In this document: positions 36,701 through 43,712 of the stretch, piece after piece | How positions within the stretch are numbered: position 1 is the stretch's first letter | Layout: each line of letters begins with the position of its first letter | From: Lysobacterales bacterium | GTDB taxonomy: Bacteria; Pseudomonadota; Gammaproteobacteria; Xanthomonadales; SZUA-5 | Direction: 5' to 3' | DNA length: 64,000 bases | Assembly (NCBI GenBank): GCA_022844135.1 | Contig: JALHMG010000022.1 | Location: 23,689-87,688, forward strand | Notes under the pieces: generated by a model | Told to the model about the DNA's origin: nothing | What the model saw: only the letters and a program-made list of their open reading frames with translations | The model's database searches: none | Translations under genes and position numbers: made by a program

Positions 36701-38646
36701 GCAATCCCGTCACCCGTCAGATCGCCGGCGCGCGCGCTTTCGCGTTCTGTAGTTCCGAATGCAAGCATTGCGTCCGGCTCGAAACCAGAGAACGTTACGT
36801 CGCGATCGGTTGATTCGAACTCATAAGCCAGTGTGCCGCTCGTAGCTCGCCGCAACAGTCGCGCATTCAGCCCGCCTTGTGGATCGCCGAACAGCAGATC
36901 CGGCAAACCGTCGCCATTCAAGTCGATGAAGTTCGAATCGCGGTCTTGCGAAAGCGCAATATTGACATCGGTTCCCAGGCTATCGAACACCCAGACGCCG
37001 TTCACTTTGATGGCCGGGAAGACCCTAAAGCGATGGCATGTCGCGCAGGTGCCGAAGTCCGGCACCATTGCAATCAGATCGTCCCGTCCATCACCGGTGA
37101 GATCGAACAAGTGCCAGATCAAGTCCCATCGAATTGGCGCATTGGCATCGAAGTTCGTCGCCGGACCTGCATCCTGGCAGCTCGGGATTTGCGGCGCGCT
37201 GGCGGGCGGCGTGCGCCGCGGAAACACATCGACGTTCTGCGATGGCGCCAGCCCAGTCTCGTTGCCGAGCGCGACCATGAAACGAAAGCGGAATGCGCTG
37301 GCGGCATTCGGGTCGCGCTCTCCTGCGGGATTGCCGGGGCAATTGCGATCCTTGATGTACACCGCATCCTGGCGCCCATCGCCGTTGACATCGCCGACCT
37401 TGAAATCGACAGCGAAGTTAATCAGATTGCTGTAGTTCTGCGATGTCGCAGGTGCCACATAGCCCTGTGGGAAATCGTTGTCGGCGACGTTATTCCACGC
37501 GAAGCGCGTTGGCGGATAACACACGTCCGCGCCGCCCGCGGGGTTGGGCGCACATTCGCTGAGCGCGACCAGCCGCGATTGTTTGGAGCCCGTTGCCGCG
37601 AGTCCGTAGGTCAAACGATAAGTACGCGCACGCACCTCTTGCATCGGATTTGGCCCGTTGTTGACCGGCCCAAACAAGGTGATCTCGCTCAGGCGCTGCG
37701 TCAGCGCCATGCGGCTGCCGCCGAAGAAGTCGACGCGCTGCGAATCGATCGGCATCGCCTCGTAGCTCAGCGCAGTGCGCGCATACGGTGCGCGAACGTA
37801 GGCTGCATTCATGTCCAGACGATTGGCGACCCTGCCGGTATAGCGCGCTTCGGTGAGCAGCAGCTCGCCGGTCAACGCGTTGCCGGAGTACACGAAGTCG
37901 ACGGTGTTGCCGCTGGCGTCGGCGATTCGGTCGAGCGCCTGAACCGTATAGCCGTCCGACTGCGCAGACGTGCCGTTATTCGGACGCAAGGCCGAACTTC
38001 CGGCATAGCCGTAGCGACGCATTGAGCCATCTTTAGGGAATACCAGCCAGAAATCGTTCTCACCATCCTTCTTCAGCGAATAGCCGCAGATGCGAGTCGC
38101 GGGATCAAGTTCTGAGCGATACGGCCGCTGCGGTGTTGTCGGGATTCCAGCCAGGATGGGGCAGCCGGTATCGAACGGAGCGAACACACGAAACAGCCGT
38201 TGCCCATCCAGGCAGTAAAAGCTCTCGCCCGTACCGGGAGTGAAATCCACACCGACATGCGGCCCGGCCCCATCGCCCGCTTCCACCGTCGATTTGCAGC
38301 GCGAAATCGCCGATTGCCCACCGAGTGCGAAGCCGGTGCCAAGCGCACCGGTGGCGCTGCGGGCGTTGTAATCGAGCGAGAGTTTTGGCGTAAGCCCAGC
38401 AGTTCCGGGCAACGCTGCAATCGGCACCGAGTACGTTGCCGCGCCACCCTCGTCGACCCGAAAATCGCCTGGTGTTGCGCCGACAGTGTTCGATGCGCTG
38501 TCGATCGATCCGACAGGCTCACTGTGAGGTGCTGGCGGCGTCGCTGGTTGCGCCAAGGCGATCGATAGCATTGCTGCTTGTGCCATTGCCAACGCGATGA
38601 CACTTCGCGTCGCTCGCGCGACGGAATCACAGATTACGGTGCGCAT
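30796..38646 (-). CDS. Secreted SpvB/VCBS/RHS-repeat protein, putative polymorphic toxin
   Basis: 2616 residues from the ATG at 38646, which follows GGGGGA and begins a signal peptide (MRTVICDSVARATRSV, then ALAMAQAAMLSIALAQ). The frame is open to 38880, but those 78 extra residues look non-coding. In order: an SpvB-like N-terminal region (SVPIAALPGTAGLTPKL), several FG-GAP/VCBS calcium-type repeats (DVNGDGRQD, DLTGDGRDD, DLNGDGLPD), and a long YD/RHS array. The RHS core closes near residue 2235 (LYDAEIGRFIQADDF, YSYVLNNPLTATDPTG). A ~380-residue tail follows, with hydrophobic helices and WSHWIPDRYIRP near the end. RHS shells usually carry a C-terminal effector; the tail's activity is unidentified. 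It ends in GGGG encoded by the next gene's ribosome site. Confidence 0.88.
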   Translation of the reverse strand: MRTVICDSVARATRSVIALAMAQAAMLSIALAQPATPPAPHSEPVGSIDSASNTVGATPGDFRVDEGGAATYSVPIAALPGTAGLTPKLSLDYNARSATGALGTGFALGGQSAISRCKSTVEAGDGAGPHVGVDFTPGTGESFYCLDGQRLFRVFAPFDTGCPILAGIPTTPQRPYRSELDPATRICGYSLKKDGENDFWLVFPKDGSMRRYGYAGSSALRPNNGTSAQSDGYTVQALDRIADASGNTVDFVYSGNALTGELLLTEARYTGRVANRLDMNAAYVRAPYARTALSYEAMPIDSQRVDFFGGSRMALTQRLSEITLFGPVNNGPNPMQEVRARTYRLTYGLAATGSKQSRLVALSECAPNPAGGADVCYPPTRFAWNNVADNDFPQGYVAPATSQNYSNLINFAVDFKVGDVNGDGRQDAVYIKDRNCPGNPAGERDPNAASAFRFRFMVALGNETGLAPSQNVDVFPRRTPPASAPQIPSCQDAGPATNFDANAPIRWDLIWHLFDLTGDGRDDLIAMVPDFGTCATCHRFRVFPAIKVNGVWVFDSLGTDVNIALSQDRDSNFIDLNGDGLPDLLFGDPQGGLNARLLRRATSGTLAYEFESTDRDVTFSGFEPDAMLAFGTTERESARAGDLTGDGIADLLIYAEKVRSGIQCLGGTCVPCGNPSVPNQLPCEPELLAACPNGPGSCVQPTPPPIRTDQPSWQLASRSSINRLETPEQILVEAKYWVTAKVTPVGNAFVISAGQCVGGGANAAFCDSAPNLLSASFADLNADGLGDVLLRERVSGNGDQRIDQFAFRLNRGGNAPAGNLLPRETPNFTLRRREADRAQLVDITGDKRLDLVFPRQCVVSCSSGSNPLVYRRFTSAGFSFQEEPAATGSPIVLGNQDPNQYLTLPLDINGDGAPELVRYRANNTSSNNLYVVAANLRYGGQDSIVQVANGLGARHEVQYAPLVNQYVYERAHDGPRLNYARGSAIFDVFSPLWVVRVARSSSPGCPADAPTCTVDSLATSEIRYSYRGARVQTGGRGFLGFAAIRTEDVQNRLLTTTDYRQDYPYVGRPSRTLVEALTALTPDPCLTDPLGPQCFVEPPENCGPTICPIADGKAGGPYRFARMNIVGKGAASGAIISDQNSAYTSTPAFSATSRQPIVVYAGSSEEKRFDLATQALAQRVVTTMSMDGFANLILQISNTFDQNNQQVDQTAQVNIYGCPEAPVQLIKGVGCLGSLNNTLDPERIRLGRLSLSAVVSARGSVETRRRSAFEYDPTTLMLIAEVSGMYDATEFPADERARMHQRTDYVLDGDGNRTLSVTCSVADFPNRAECLNLSQFRQDQWLPTPTKFQRYARTEYDSLGRFVQGTRSPYFSESTTAGLEAYNERVGVDQSGALNRNVFGDPLGALTAHGVYSEKFFGPLGREHFARSQTGAFGRSRYAWCVDAQGTTLPDGTGGIPSGAQRVNCPVGAIYRVEGNSSEGFQNVVSIAPRTFAYFDVLGRQILSTMRIYQSIEADPGNTSRWSSTYTRYDVLGRARVASEPFFSRDPLASQATHRAGDPQSGASPAETRTAYDVLGRSVNVQIPSESYNGGFAVQSAEFNRMQTVNFNPRNFATTIDKNGMAETTLARDAASFQVNYARTTFGNLTAATRTPSNGSSAGQTITTVLSYDVLGRKRAISDPDKGLISYTYNALGEVLTETDAKGQVRGYYYDALGRMIQRFEARRVSAGVYEKEPGATWSYDDLGNQFLPGTGARPVGLLLKESYGTMSRDYAYDAFARSTSVLTLLDDDKYFSRTTYDKYGRVFQSFDASMENDSPLGQLQIYSSDGFPIGVREAASGTSGILYNEVMALTARQQVRRERYHGTNALVSERTFDNNTGRLAAIKTGAFSGSVVNGTLQDWTTEWDRNGNLIKRRDQTAGADWEEAFAYDALDRLETVTQTRAAGVITAVNTLSLQYDQLGNITHKSAGVGGPANLGPYAYRSSLGQTGCSRIAGPHAVSLVADKSYCYDENGNNTLVRKNGSVIRSITYTGFDLPERIVRNEPTSEGTIQAEVSFKYAIDRSIYERLDNDSIRTRYVGNVEFVRHGRTESTKRYIGGFLVITSFLANPEPNYDYLLRDSLGSIDTVASETGVLKSRQSFNAHGQRRNAATPGVGGTGSWALMTLLQSAVFTASPTTQGFTGHEQLDEVGLVHMGARLYDAEIGRFIQADDFVEPDATQGLNRYSYVLNNPLTATDPTGNFSLRQAVGIVVGVVAAIISGGLFAANALLKSFLVAVAGGFASAAIATGSLKAGLWGAISAAAFWGIGTYFTKAVALDFPTLVGPAKIVVRVQSGSAIAKVAAHAVTGGTLSHLQGGKFGHGFFSAGFTEALSPAVGQIEGDSFGAVLGRTAVSAAIGGTTSLLSGGTFASGARTGAFQQLFNETSHPGSFGDFATDAIAGFGEGVYSAITFGYGDLNDVRWALDQAFDGGFAPYTPKDDIVFGGSHTIGAIQGGFALGGAVGLVGRGRQGWQWSHWIPDRYIRPLTPKGKPSIYYKAWLDNTVGRWFVNSNLNGAGVPRLFHQLTDSFAYRFMPRMMKNFFGRTSPVPQGLQQLLRTPPVAVGTALGASANSPGGGG

Positions 38647-39223
38647 TCGATTCCCCCAATAAGATATAGCGAGGCACGAGAGCTGCTCGGGCAAGTCATG
38701 AACCGGCGCGAGTTGCCTGACGTCGCCAGAGCTGAGCTCGGCATCAAGATCGTGCCATTGCGGTTGCTCATCAGCTGCTCTGATTGTGGTTACCGGCGTG
38801 TGCTTTCCCACAAACCTGCGTCTCATGGACAGCAATGTATGTGCACAAGCGCTAGAGAACGAACGGTTAGAATGAGACATCAGTGACCCCCCGAAGTGAT
38901 CGAGTGCGCCGAGAAATCGGCTCTGGCAGATTTCGCCTGGACCGGGACGCGCAAAAGGCTCAAAGAAAGGCTCATCGTCTTGCGCAAGCGCTTGTCAAGC
39001 TCTGCAATAGAGAGCCGTTCCAGACTCGTCCGTCTGCGTCTACTGGGGTTACGGGTCGCGGACTTGTCGACAAGATCAACGGTTTGCGCAATCGACTGAC
39101 CTTGTTGCCGCTGGCGTTTCGTACTTCAGAAAATTAAGACAAAATGAATGCGTTTCCGCTCGATGAGCTGAACATTAGCCATCCTGCGCATATCGTTTCA
39201 CCCTCGTTTCGTGGATAGCCTTC
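38647..39223. other. Intergenic region between RHS gene and secreted-protein gene
   Basis: 577 bp between divergent genes. The left part (38647-38880) is the in-frame but probably untranslated extension of the RHS frame and should hold its promoter. A forward frame at 38883-39137 (84 codons, very Arg-rich, no ribosome site) and an overlapping one at 38896-39099 look like chance frames. The stretch 39130-39223 is AT-richer (AGAAAATTAAGACAAAATG) and probably contains the promoter of the gene at 39224. No repeat or RNA gene was recognised. Confidence 0.5.
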
Positions 39224-39841
39224 ATGACAAGAACTGCCCTGACACTGCTCCTCGGACTGACAAGCATTACGGCGCTGGCGGACGAACAAGAATGTGAGCC
39301 GAGGAGTTCAGGCGGCGAGTACCGATGCGATCTTGAGCTTGATGGCGTCAGGCCTCAGGATCGCTATCCAACCTGGGCTTTGGATCAGTCGCACACTGTC
39401 GTACAAATGAAGCTTTGTCCGGATGACGAGTGGCTGCCTCAGAATCCAAATGAGCTTTCGATGGTCACTATTGCTGAGTACCGACTGAATCAGGGTAGCA
39501 AAACGTCGATACTCGGCATTACCGTAGCAAATGCTGATGGTCGCTGGTACTTGGTTGCAGATTGGTTTCCTCACATATGGCCCGATTTTAAACTGGACGA
39601 ATCTGTCTGGAGCGGAAATGACACCTTTGTTGCTCCTTTGGAAACCTGCACCTCGCAAAGTGATGATCATTTCCTAAGGCTCAGTGGCAACACTCTAGGT
39701 CTATTTCGGGGAGCGGAACTTATCACCGGATTTAAAGCGGGAGAAGCTGATTTATCTTCCAATCAAATGCGTATTCGACCGCTTGTTTGGACCAACGCGC
39801 AAGGCTTCAGGCTGCGGACCCATTGGCGAGTCGGGCGCTAG
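39224..39841 (+). CDS. Exported four-cysteine protein, copy 1 of a duplicated pair
   Basis: 205 residues with a Sec signal peptide (MTRTALTLLLGLTSITALA) and an approximately 186-residue mature domain. Shared with the protein at 43713: CEP near the mature N-terminus, a second Cys ~10 residues on, a W-x-x-D step, an LCP motif, a Tyr/Phe-Arg strand, WYLxxDWFP and a later Cys in ETCTS/EPCTP. The conserved cysteines imply two disulfides in a periplasmic or secreted beta-rich fold. No known family was recognised. It is convergent with the kinase gene (28-bp gap), and its paralogue sits in the same place in the second module, so it may be the signal, target or partner of the kinase. Overall identity to the paralogue is low by eye. 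Confidence 0.75.
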   Translation: MTRTALTLLLGLTSITALADEQECEPRSSGGEYRCDLELDGVRPQDRYPTWALDQSHTVVQMKLCPDDEWLPQNPNELSMVTIAEYRLNQGSKTSILGITVANADGRWYLVADWFPHIWPDFKLDESVWSGNDTFVAPLETCTSQSDDHFLRLSGNTLGLFRGAELITGFKAGEADLSSNQMRIRPLVWTNAQGFRLRTHWRVGR

Positions 39842-39869
39842 GGGGATTGCGCTTTAGCGAAGTGACAAA

Positions 39870-42485
39870 TCAAGGTGGAGAATTCACGGTTTCATCACTA
39901 AGGCAACGGCGCAGTCTCGGCAAGACATGGCTATCCTCATCCTCTGATTCGAGTGTTTTGATCACCTGGCTGATAGCTTCACTGTCAGCCGGTGTGCGGG
40001 CTGAACCTAGGCACGTGATCTCGGCCTTTACTCTGGCCAGCGTTAGTCGATAGCGATCCTTGTCTTTGGAAAGGATTTTTAGCGCTATTTCGAACGGCCT
40101 GCGCGCCGATTTGTAGTCACCAACAGCCGCATAGGCTTCGCCGAGTCGATGAGCAAATAGAGCGGTATTGACCGAAAGCTCAGCGCTCTGCATGGCGGCA
40201 TCGAACGCTTGCCTGAGTACAGGTATGGCAGCAGGTGCATCGCCAAGACCTGTAAGCAGGAATGATCCCAGATTATACCGATAGCCGACCAATTCCACGT
40301 TGTGGGGCGGTAGTGATGAGGCGGCAATCTCTACGCATAACTCATAGTATTTCCGGGCGAGGTCGAGTTGCCCGGCCCTTCGCTCCAGGATGGCCAGCGC
40401 GGCAATCGAAGCCGCAGTGCGGGGATGTTGAGGGCCATAAACCGCCGTTCGTACCCGTAGCGCCCATTGCAATAGTCTCCGCGCCTCGTCGAAGTTGCCC
40501 TTGTCGCGCTCCAGTCTGGCCTTTTGCATCGCCCAAATCGCCATTTCTGGGTCATTGCTCTCGCCGCCGAAATCCTGATCGGAAACGAGTTCCTCCAAAA
40601 TTGATTGCGCACGTTCGTCATCGCCTGCGACACTCGCCGACGCCGCTAACCGCATGCGCACCGTTTTCGTTTCGGGATGATCCAATCCGTATCGTCGCGA
40701 GAACTCAGCGACTATGGGTTCTAAAGCTTGGACTGCAGCATTGCCGCTCAACTGTCCTGAAGCAATTTCCGCAGTCGTTTTTATTGAAAAGCCCATGAGC
40801 GCCCATTCCGGCGCCTCTGGCCCCAGCTCAAATTGGTCGGAAATCGCCGCTGAGTGATGGATTGCCGACCGAAAGTCACCAGCCGCAAACGCGACGCGCG
40901 CCAGGAGAAGGCGCGCGCGACCTGTCTCATGCCCGGTGGCGAGAGCGTTCTCGCCCAGCGACTTTGCGGAGTCAAGGTCGCTCATGATCAACTGAATGCG
41001 ACCAAGCATCAGTAGCAAGTTTGCGCGACGCTCGGGATGCTCGCGCAGAGCGTCGGTTGCGTCCTTGACGCCGCGATCGACGATGCTTTTTGCGGTCATC
41101 TGCTTGCCGCGCAAGACCAGCGGATCCGCTTGGCGAAACAGCCCTTCCAGGAATTGTGAAATCTGCTCGGCCTCTGCGCGTTTGTCTTCAGCACGATCGC
41201 GAGCGATGCGCAGATCGTACGCTTGTTTGCTCAGGATGCCGATGGACGCAATCAAGGTCAGCACTATCGCTGCGGTCAGTCCCACCGCCAGACGATGCCT
41301 GGCAATAAACTGGCGCGCGCGATACCAGCGTTCGCTGCGACGTTCGGCGATCGGGCGTTGTTCGAGAACCGCCGCCAGATCGTCAGCGAACGCCGAGGCG
41401 GTTGCGTAACGCTCCGGTGGGTTCTTGCGTAGCGCTCGGGCCAACACGCGATCTACGTCGCCTACGAGCGCGCGCTCGAGAGCGTTCGGCGTGGTGCTGC
41501 GTTGCGCTGCCAACTCGGCTAGCGAAGCCGCATCGGAGCGGCGCAGCCTTTGGCTGGCCAGAAGCGGCACCGATTGCAGCGCGTGATCGAGTGCCTCGGG
41601 AGCCGACAGTGCGGCGTAATCGAGTGGCGGGTAGCCAGTAAGCAGTTCGTAGAGCAAGACCGCAACCGCGTAGACATCGGTCGCCGCGCTGCTCGGTTCG
41701 CCGCGAATTTGCTCCGGTGCTGCACAAGTCAACGAAAAGTAATGCTGTCCATCGGCGGTGCTCGGCCTGGTATCGTCGAGCAGCTTGCCAATGCCGAAGT
41801 CCAAGATCCGCGGCTGTCCGTCGCAATCCACCAGCACGTTGTCGGACTTGATATCTCTATGCACAATCAAGCGCTCGTGCGCGTATTGCAGGCCAGCGAG
41901 GATGCGAATGGCCATGTCGACGCGCTCGGCCACCGACAATCGACATCGATTGCAAAATTCGGGCAGCGGCTCGCCGTCGACGTACTCCATCGCCAGATAC
42001 GGACGCGAGGTGCTCAATTCTCCGGCATCGACCAGCCGCGCGATCGCCGGATGCTGCAACCCGGCCAACATGGCACGCTCCTGGCGAAAACGCCGCATCG
42101 ACTCTGCGGTCGACCGAGCGTTCGGCAACTTAATCGCTACGCGTTGTACGGCGCCATCGATTTCGCGCCGGCCCAGATACACCTGACCCATTCCACCCGC
42201 GCCAAGCAGCCGCTCGACGGTGAACGGCCCGATCGCCGTGCCAGCCGCCAGATCTTCGGCGCGTAATGAAAAATTCGACAGTGCCGAGGCAACAGCTTGG
42301 TGCGCGGGCAGCGCGTCGCCAGCCAACTCGTGCGCGACAATCAGTCGCTCTACGGCCTCGCGCACCTCCGGATCGACGACAGTACGGGATGCGAGGTACG
42401 CGCTGCGTTCGGCCGGGGTCAGTTCGACGATGACGTCGAACAACTCGCCCGCGCGCTGCCATAGCTTGGTTTGCGATCCACTCAA
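39870..42485 (-). CDS. Transmembrane Ser/Thr protein kinase with C-terminal TPR region, copy 1
   Basis: 871 residues. A ~80-residue N-terminal helical region precedes a complete Hanks-type kinase domain (~85-350): glycine loop LGAGGMGQVYLG, VAIK Lys119, HRDIKSDN (209-216), DFG (229-231) and CAAPEQIRGE. One membrane helix at ~399-418 is followed by a short charged coiled region and a TPR-rich sensor-like half (~445-860) that would be periplasmic. The start is a TTG forming a TTGA overlap with the sigma-factor stop; the second copy has the same arrangement. It probably phosphorylates the co-encoded sigma factor or its partners in response to an envelope signal; inferred from synteny and from known STPK-linked ECF systems. 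Confidence 0.9.
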   Translation of the reverse strand: MSGSQTKLWQRAGELFDVIVELTPAERSAYLASRTVVDPEVREAVERLIVAHELAGDALPAHQAVASALSNFSLRAEDLAAGTAIGPFTVERLLGAGGMGQVYLGRREIDGAVQRVAIKLPNARSTAESMRRFRQERAMLAGLQHPAIARLVDAGELSTSRPYLAMEYVDGEPLPEFCNRCRLSVAERVDMAIRILAGLQYAHERLIVHRDIKSDNVLVDCDGQPRILDFGIGKLLDDTRPSTADGQHYFSLTCAAPEQIRGEPSSAATDVYAVAVLLYELLTGYPPLDYAALSAPEALDHALQSVPLLASQRLRRSDAASLAELAAQRSTTPNALERALVGDVDRVLARALRKNPPERYATASAFADDLAAVLEQRPIAERRSERWYRARQFIARHRLAVGLTAAIVLTLIASIGILSKQAYDLRIARDRAEDKRAEAEQISQFLEGLFRQADPLVLRGKQMTAKSIVDRGVKDATDALREHPERRANLLLMLGRIQLIMSDLDSAKSLGENALATGHETGRARLLLARVAFAAGDFRSAIHHSAAISDQFELGPEAPEWALMGFSIKTTAEIASGQLSGNAAVQALEPIVAEFSRRYGLDHPETKTVRMRLAASASVAGDDERAQSILEELVSDQDFGGESNDPEMAIWAMQKARLERDKGNFDEARRLLQWALRVRTAVYGPQHPRTAASIAALAILERRAGQLDLARKYYELCVEIAASSLPPHNVELVGYRYNLGSFLLTGLGDAPAAIPVLRQAFDAAMQSAELSVNTALFAHRLGEAYAAVGDYKSARRPFEIALKILSKDKDRYRLTLARVKAEITCLGSARTPADSEAISQVIKTLESEDEDSHVLPRLRRCLSDETVNSPP

Positions 42486-43057
42486 ACGATGCGTCCCAGA
42501 CGGTCTTGCAGAAAGGCTACGGCGAATTGCCAGTCGCGTTTTGCGGTGGCTAACGAGATCTCGCAGTCCGTGGCGGCCTCGTCGAACGTCAAGCCGCCGA
42601 AGTAGCGCAGCTCAACCAGCTTCGCGGCACGCGGGCGCACGCTTTCGAGCTGCGCCAGGGCCTGGTCCAGGGCCAGCAACTGGTCGCCGTCGAGTCCCTC
42701 GTTCGCGCCCTGGTATTGCGCCTGCCCCATACTGACTTGCACCCAGCCGGCGCCGCGTTTCTCGGCCGCCCGTTCGCGAACCTGATCGATCAACACACGC
42801 CGCATCACGCGTGCGGCGATCGCGAAGAAGTGCCCGCGATTGGCAAACGGGCGCTGGCGCTGCTCGATCAGGCGCAAGTAGGCTTCGTTGACCAGCTCAG
42901 TCACGGCAAACGCGATTCGATCGCGTTCCGACATATGCTTGGCGGCGATCATTTTCAGCACCGGATACGCAGCCTCAAGCAGAGCGCTCTCGGCACTCGG
43001 GTCGCCATTCTTCCAGCGCACCAACAATTGCGTGAGGTCTGTGGGAACTGCCGACAC
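42482..43057 (-). CDS. ECF-like sigma factor of the Sig-70_X6 type, copy 1
   Basis: 191 residues from a GTG at 43057, with GGAG nine bases upstream; the frame is open to 43135, but the extension is not conserved in the second copy, which also starts at the equivalent GTG. Region 2 is around LLEAAYPVLKMIAAKHM with ELVNEAYLRL; region 4 is the C-terminal helix-turn-helix (LRYFGGLTFDEAATDCEI, TAKRDWQFAV). This fits the TIGR02999-like group commonly paired with Ser/Thr kinases in Xanthomonadales. No anti-sigma gene is present, so control is probably through the overlapping kinase. Target promoters not identified. Confidence 0.88.
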   Translation of the reverse strand: MSAVPTDLTQLLVRWKNGDPSAESALLEAAYPVLKMIAAKHMSERDRIAFAVTELVNEAYLRLIEQRQRPFANRGHFFAIAARVMRRVLIDQVRERAAEKRGAGWVQVSMGQAQYQGANEGLDGDQLLALDQALAQLESVRPRAAKLVELRYFGGLTFDEAATDCEISLATAKRDWQFAVAFLQDRLGRIV

Positions 43058-43167
43058 GAGTGCTGACTCCGATGGTCGGGGTCGATGATAACCGCGGCTT
43101 GGCGATAGCGAACGACACAAGTCTGGCCTGACCACAAGCGTCGCCGACGAACATGTAGAACAACAAA

Positions 43168-43185
43168 GGGCCGCGTGCGCGGCCC
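43168..43185 (-). terminator. Hairpin terminator behind the methyltransferase relic
   Basis: GGGCCGC and GCGGCCC flank a four-base loop; reading on the minus strand, TTTGTTGTTC follows. The same element, with a longer perfect stem, lies behind the intact methyltransferase at 47746, so it was copied with the module and its gene is now broken. Confidence 0.7.
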
Positions 43186-43211
43186 CTTGCGCCAGGCAAT
43201 TGAGGCGCTGT

Positions 43212-43517
43212 TTACATCGCCGGCTTGGTGAACTTGAGCGTCATGCGATCGCTTTCGCCAATGGCCTTGTACTTCTCGGCATCATCGCCCTGTTTCGCAT
43301 TCAGCGACGGCGGCAGGTTCCACACGCCATTGGGATGATCTTTGGTATCGGCCGGATTGGCGTTGATCTCGCTTTAAGCGGCCAGCGGGAGGCCGACTTT
43401 CGTCGCGATATCGATGACCCAGGCTTGGGTCAGGTAGCCGGTCTTGGCCAGCTCTTCCACCGGACGCGCGTCGTCGGCCCTGGCGAGGCGCTCTTCCACC
43501 AGAAGCGTGGCGCCGCT
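43212..43517 (-). pseudogene. Truncated copy of the lipoprotein methyltransferase gene (3' third only)
   Basis: The minus strand reads TLLVEERLARADDARP, then EELAKTGYLTQAWVID, to the end of the gene, matching the C-terminal ~100 residues of the protein at 47793 at about 89% of bases over the part compared by eye. An in-frame TAA at 43374-43376 replaces a Glu codon (GAG in the intact copy), although the frame then continues correctly to the ancestral stop. The 5' two-thirds are missing: similarity stops near 43517 and a purL fragment begins. It is one edge of the tandem-duplication junction. Confidence 0.85.
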
Positions 43518-43521
43518 TGCT

Positions 43522-43599
43522 AATGAGCTGGTGCCCACCGGCGGCGACCTATCACCATGGCAACGGCTGTTCTGGAATGCGCGGGTGTTTGTGGGGTGA
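43522..43599 (+). pseudogene. Relic of the purL 3' end
   Basis: These 78 bases match the last 79 bases of purL (29053-29131) with one deleted G and about six substitutions (about 91% by eye), including ATGAGCTGGTGCCCACC and ATGGCAACGGCTGTTCTGG, through the stop codon (TAA became TGA). The single-base deletion breaks the purL frame. The fragment directly abuts the methyltransferase relic and marks where the left end of the duplicated block joined its right end. Confidence 0.85.
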
Positions 43600-43712
43600 C
43601 GCTCATCGGCTGCTTGAGAGTAAAGAAATTCTGAAGCGTCGGCCAAGCCGCTGAGCTGATCGCTGGCGCGCTTACGCGTTCCCATTCAACATGGTCGCGG
43701 GGGAGTACACTC

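Noticed and set aside
38647..38880. N-terminal extension of the RHS protein
   Set aside because: The signal peptide and a G-rich ribosome site mark 38646; the extension is unlike exported protein N-termini.
38883..39137. 84-codon forward frame in the gap before the secreted-protein gene
   Set aside because: No ribosome site, highly Arg-rich, no similarity; overlaps another equally unsupported frame.
43374..43523. Short reverse-strand frame treated as a gene of its own
   Set aside because: It is the interior of the methyltransferase relic running into the purL fragment; the intact copy at 47793 explains it.
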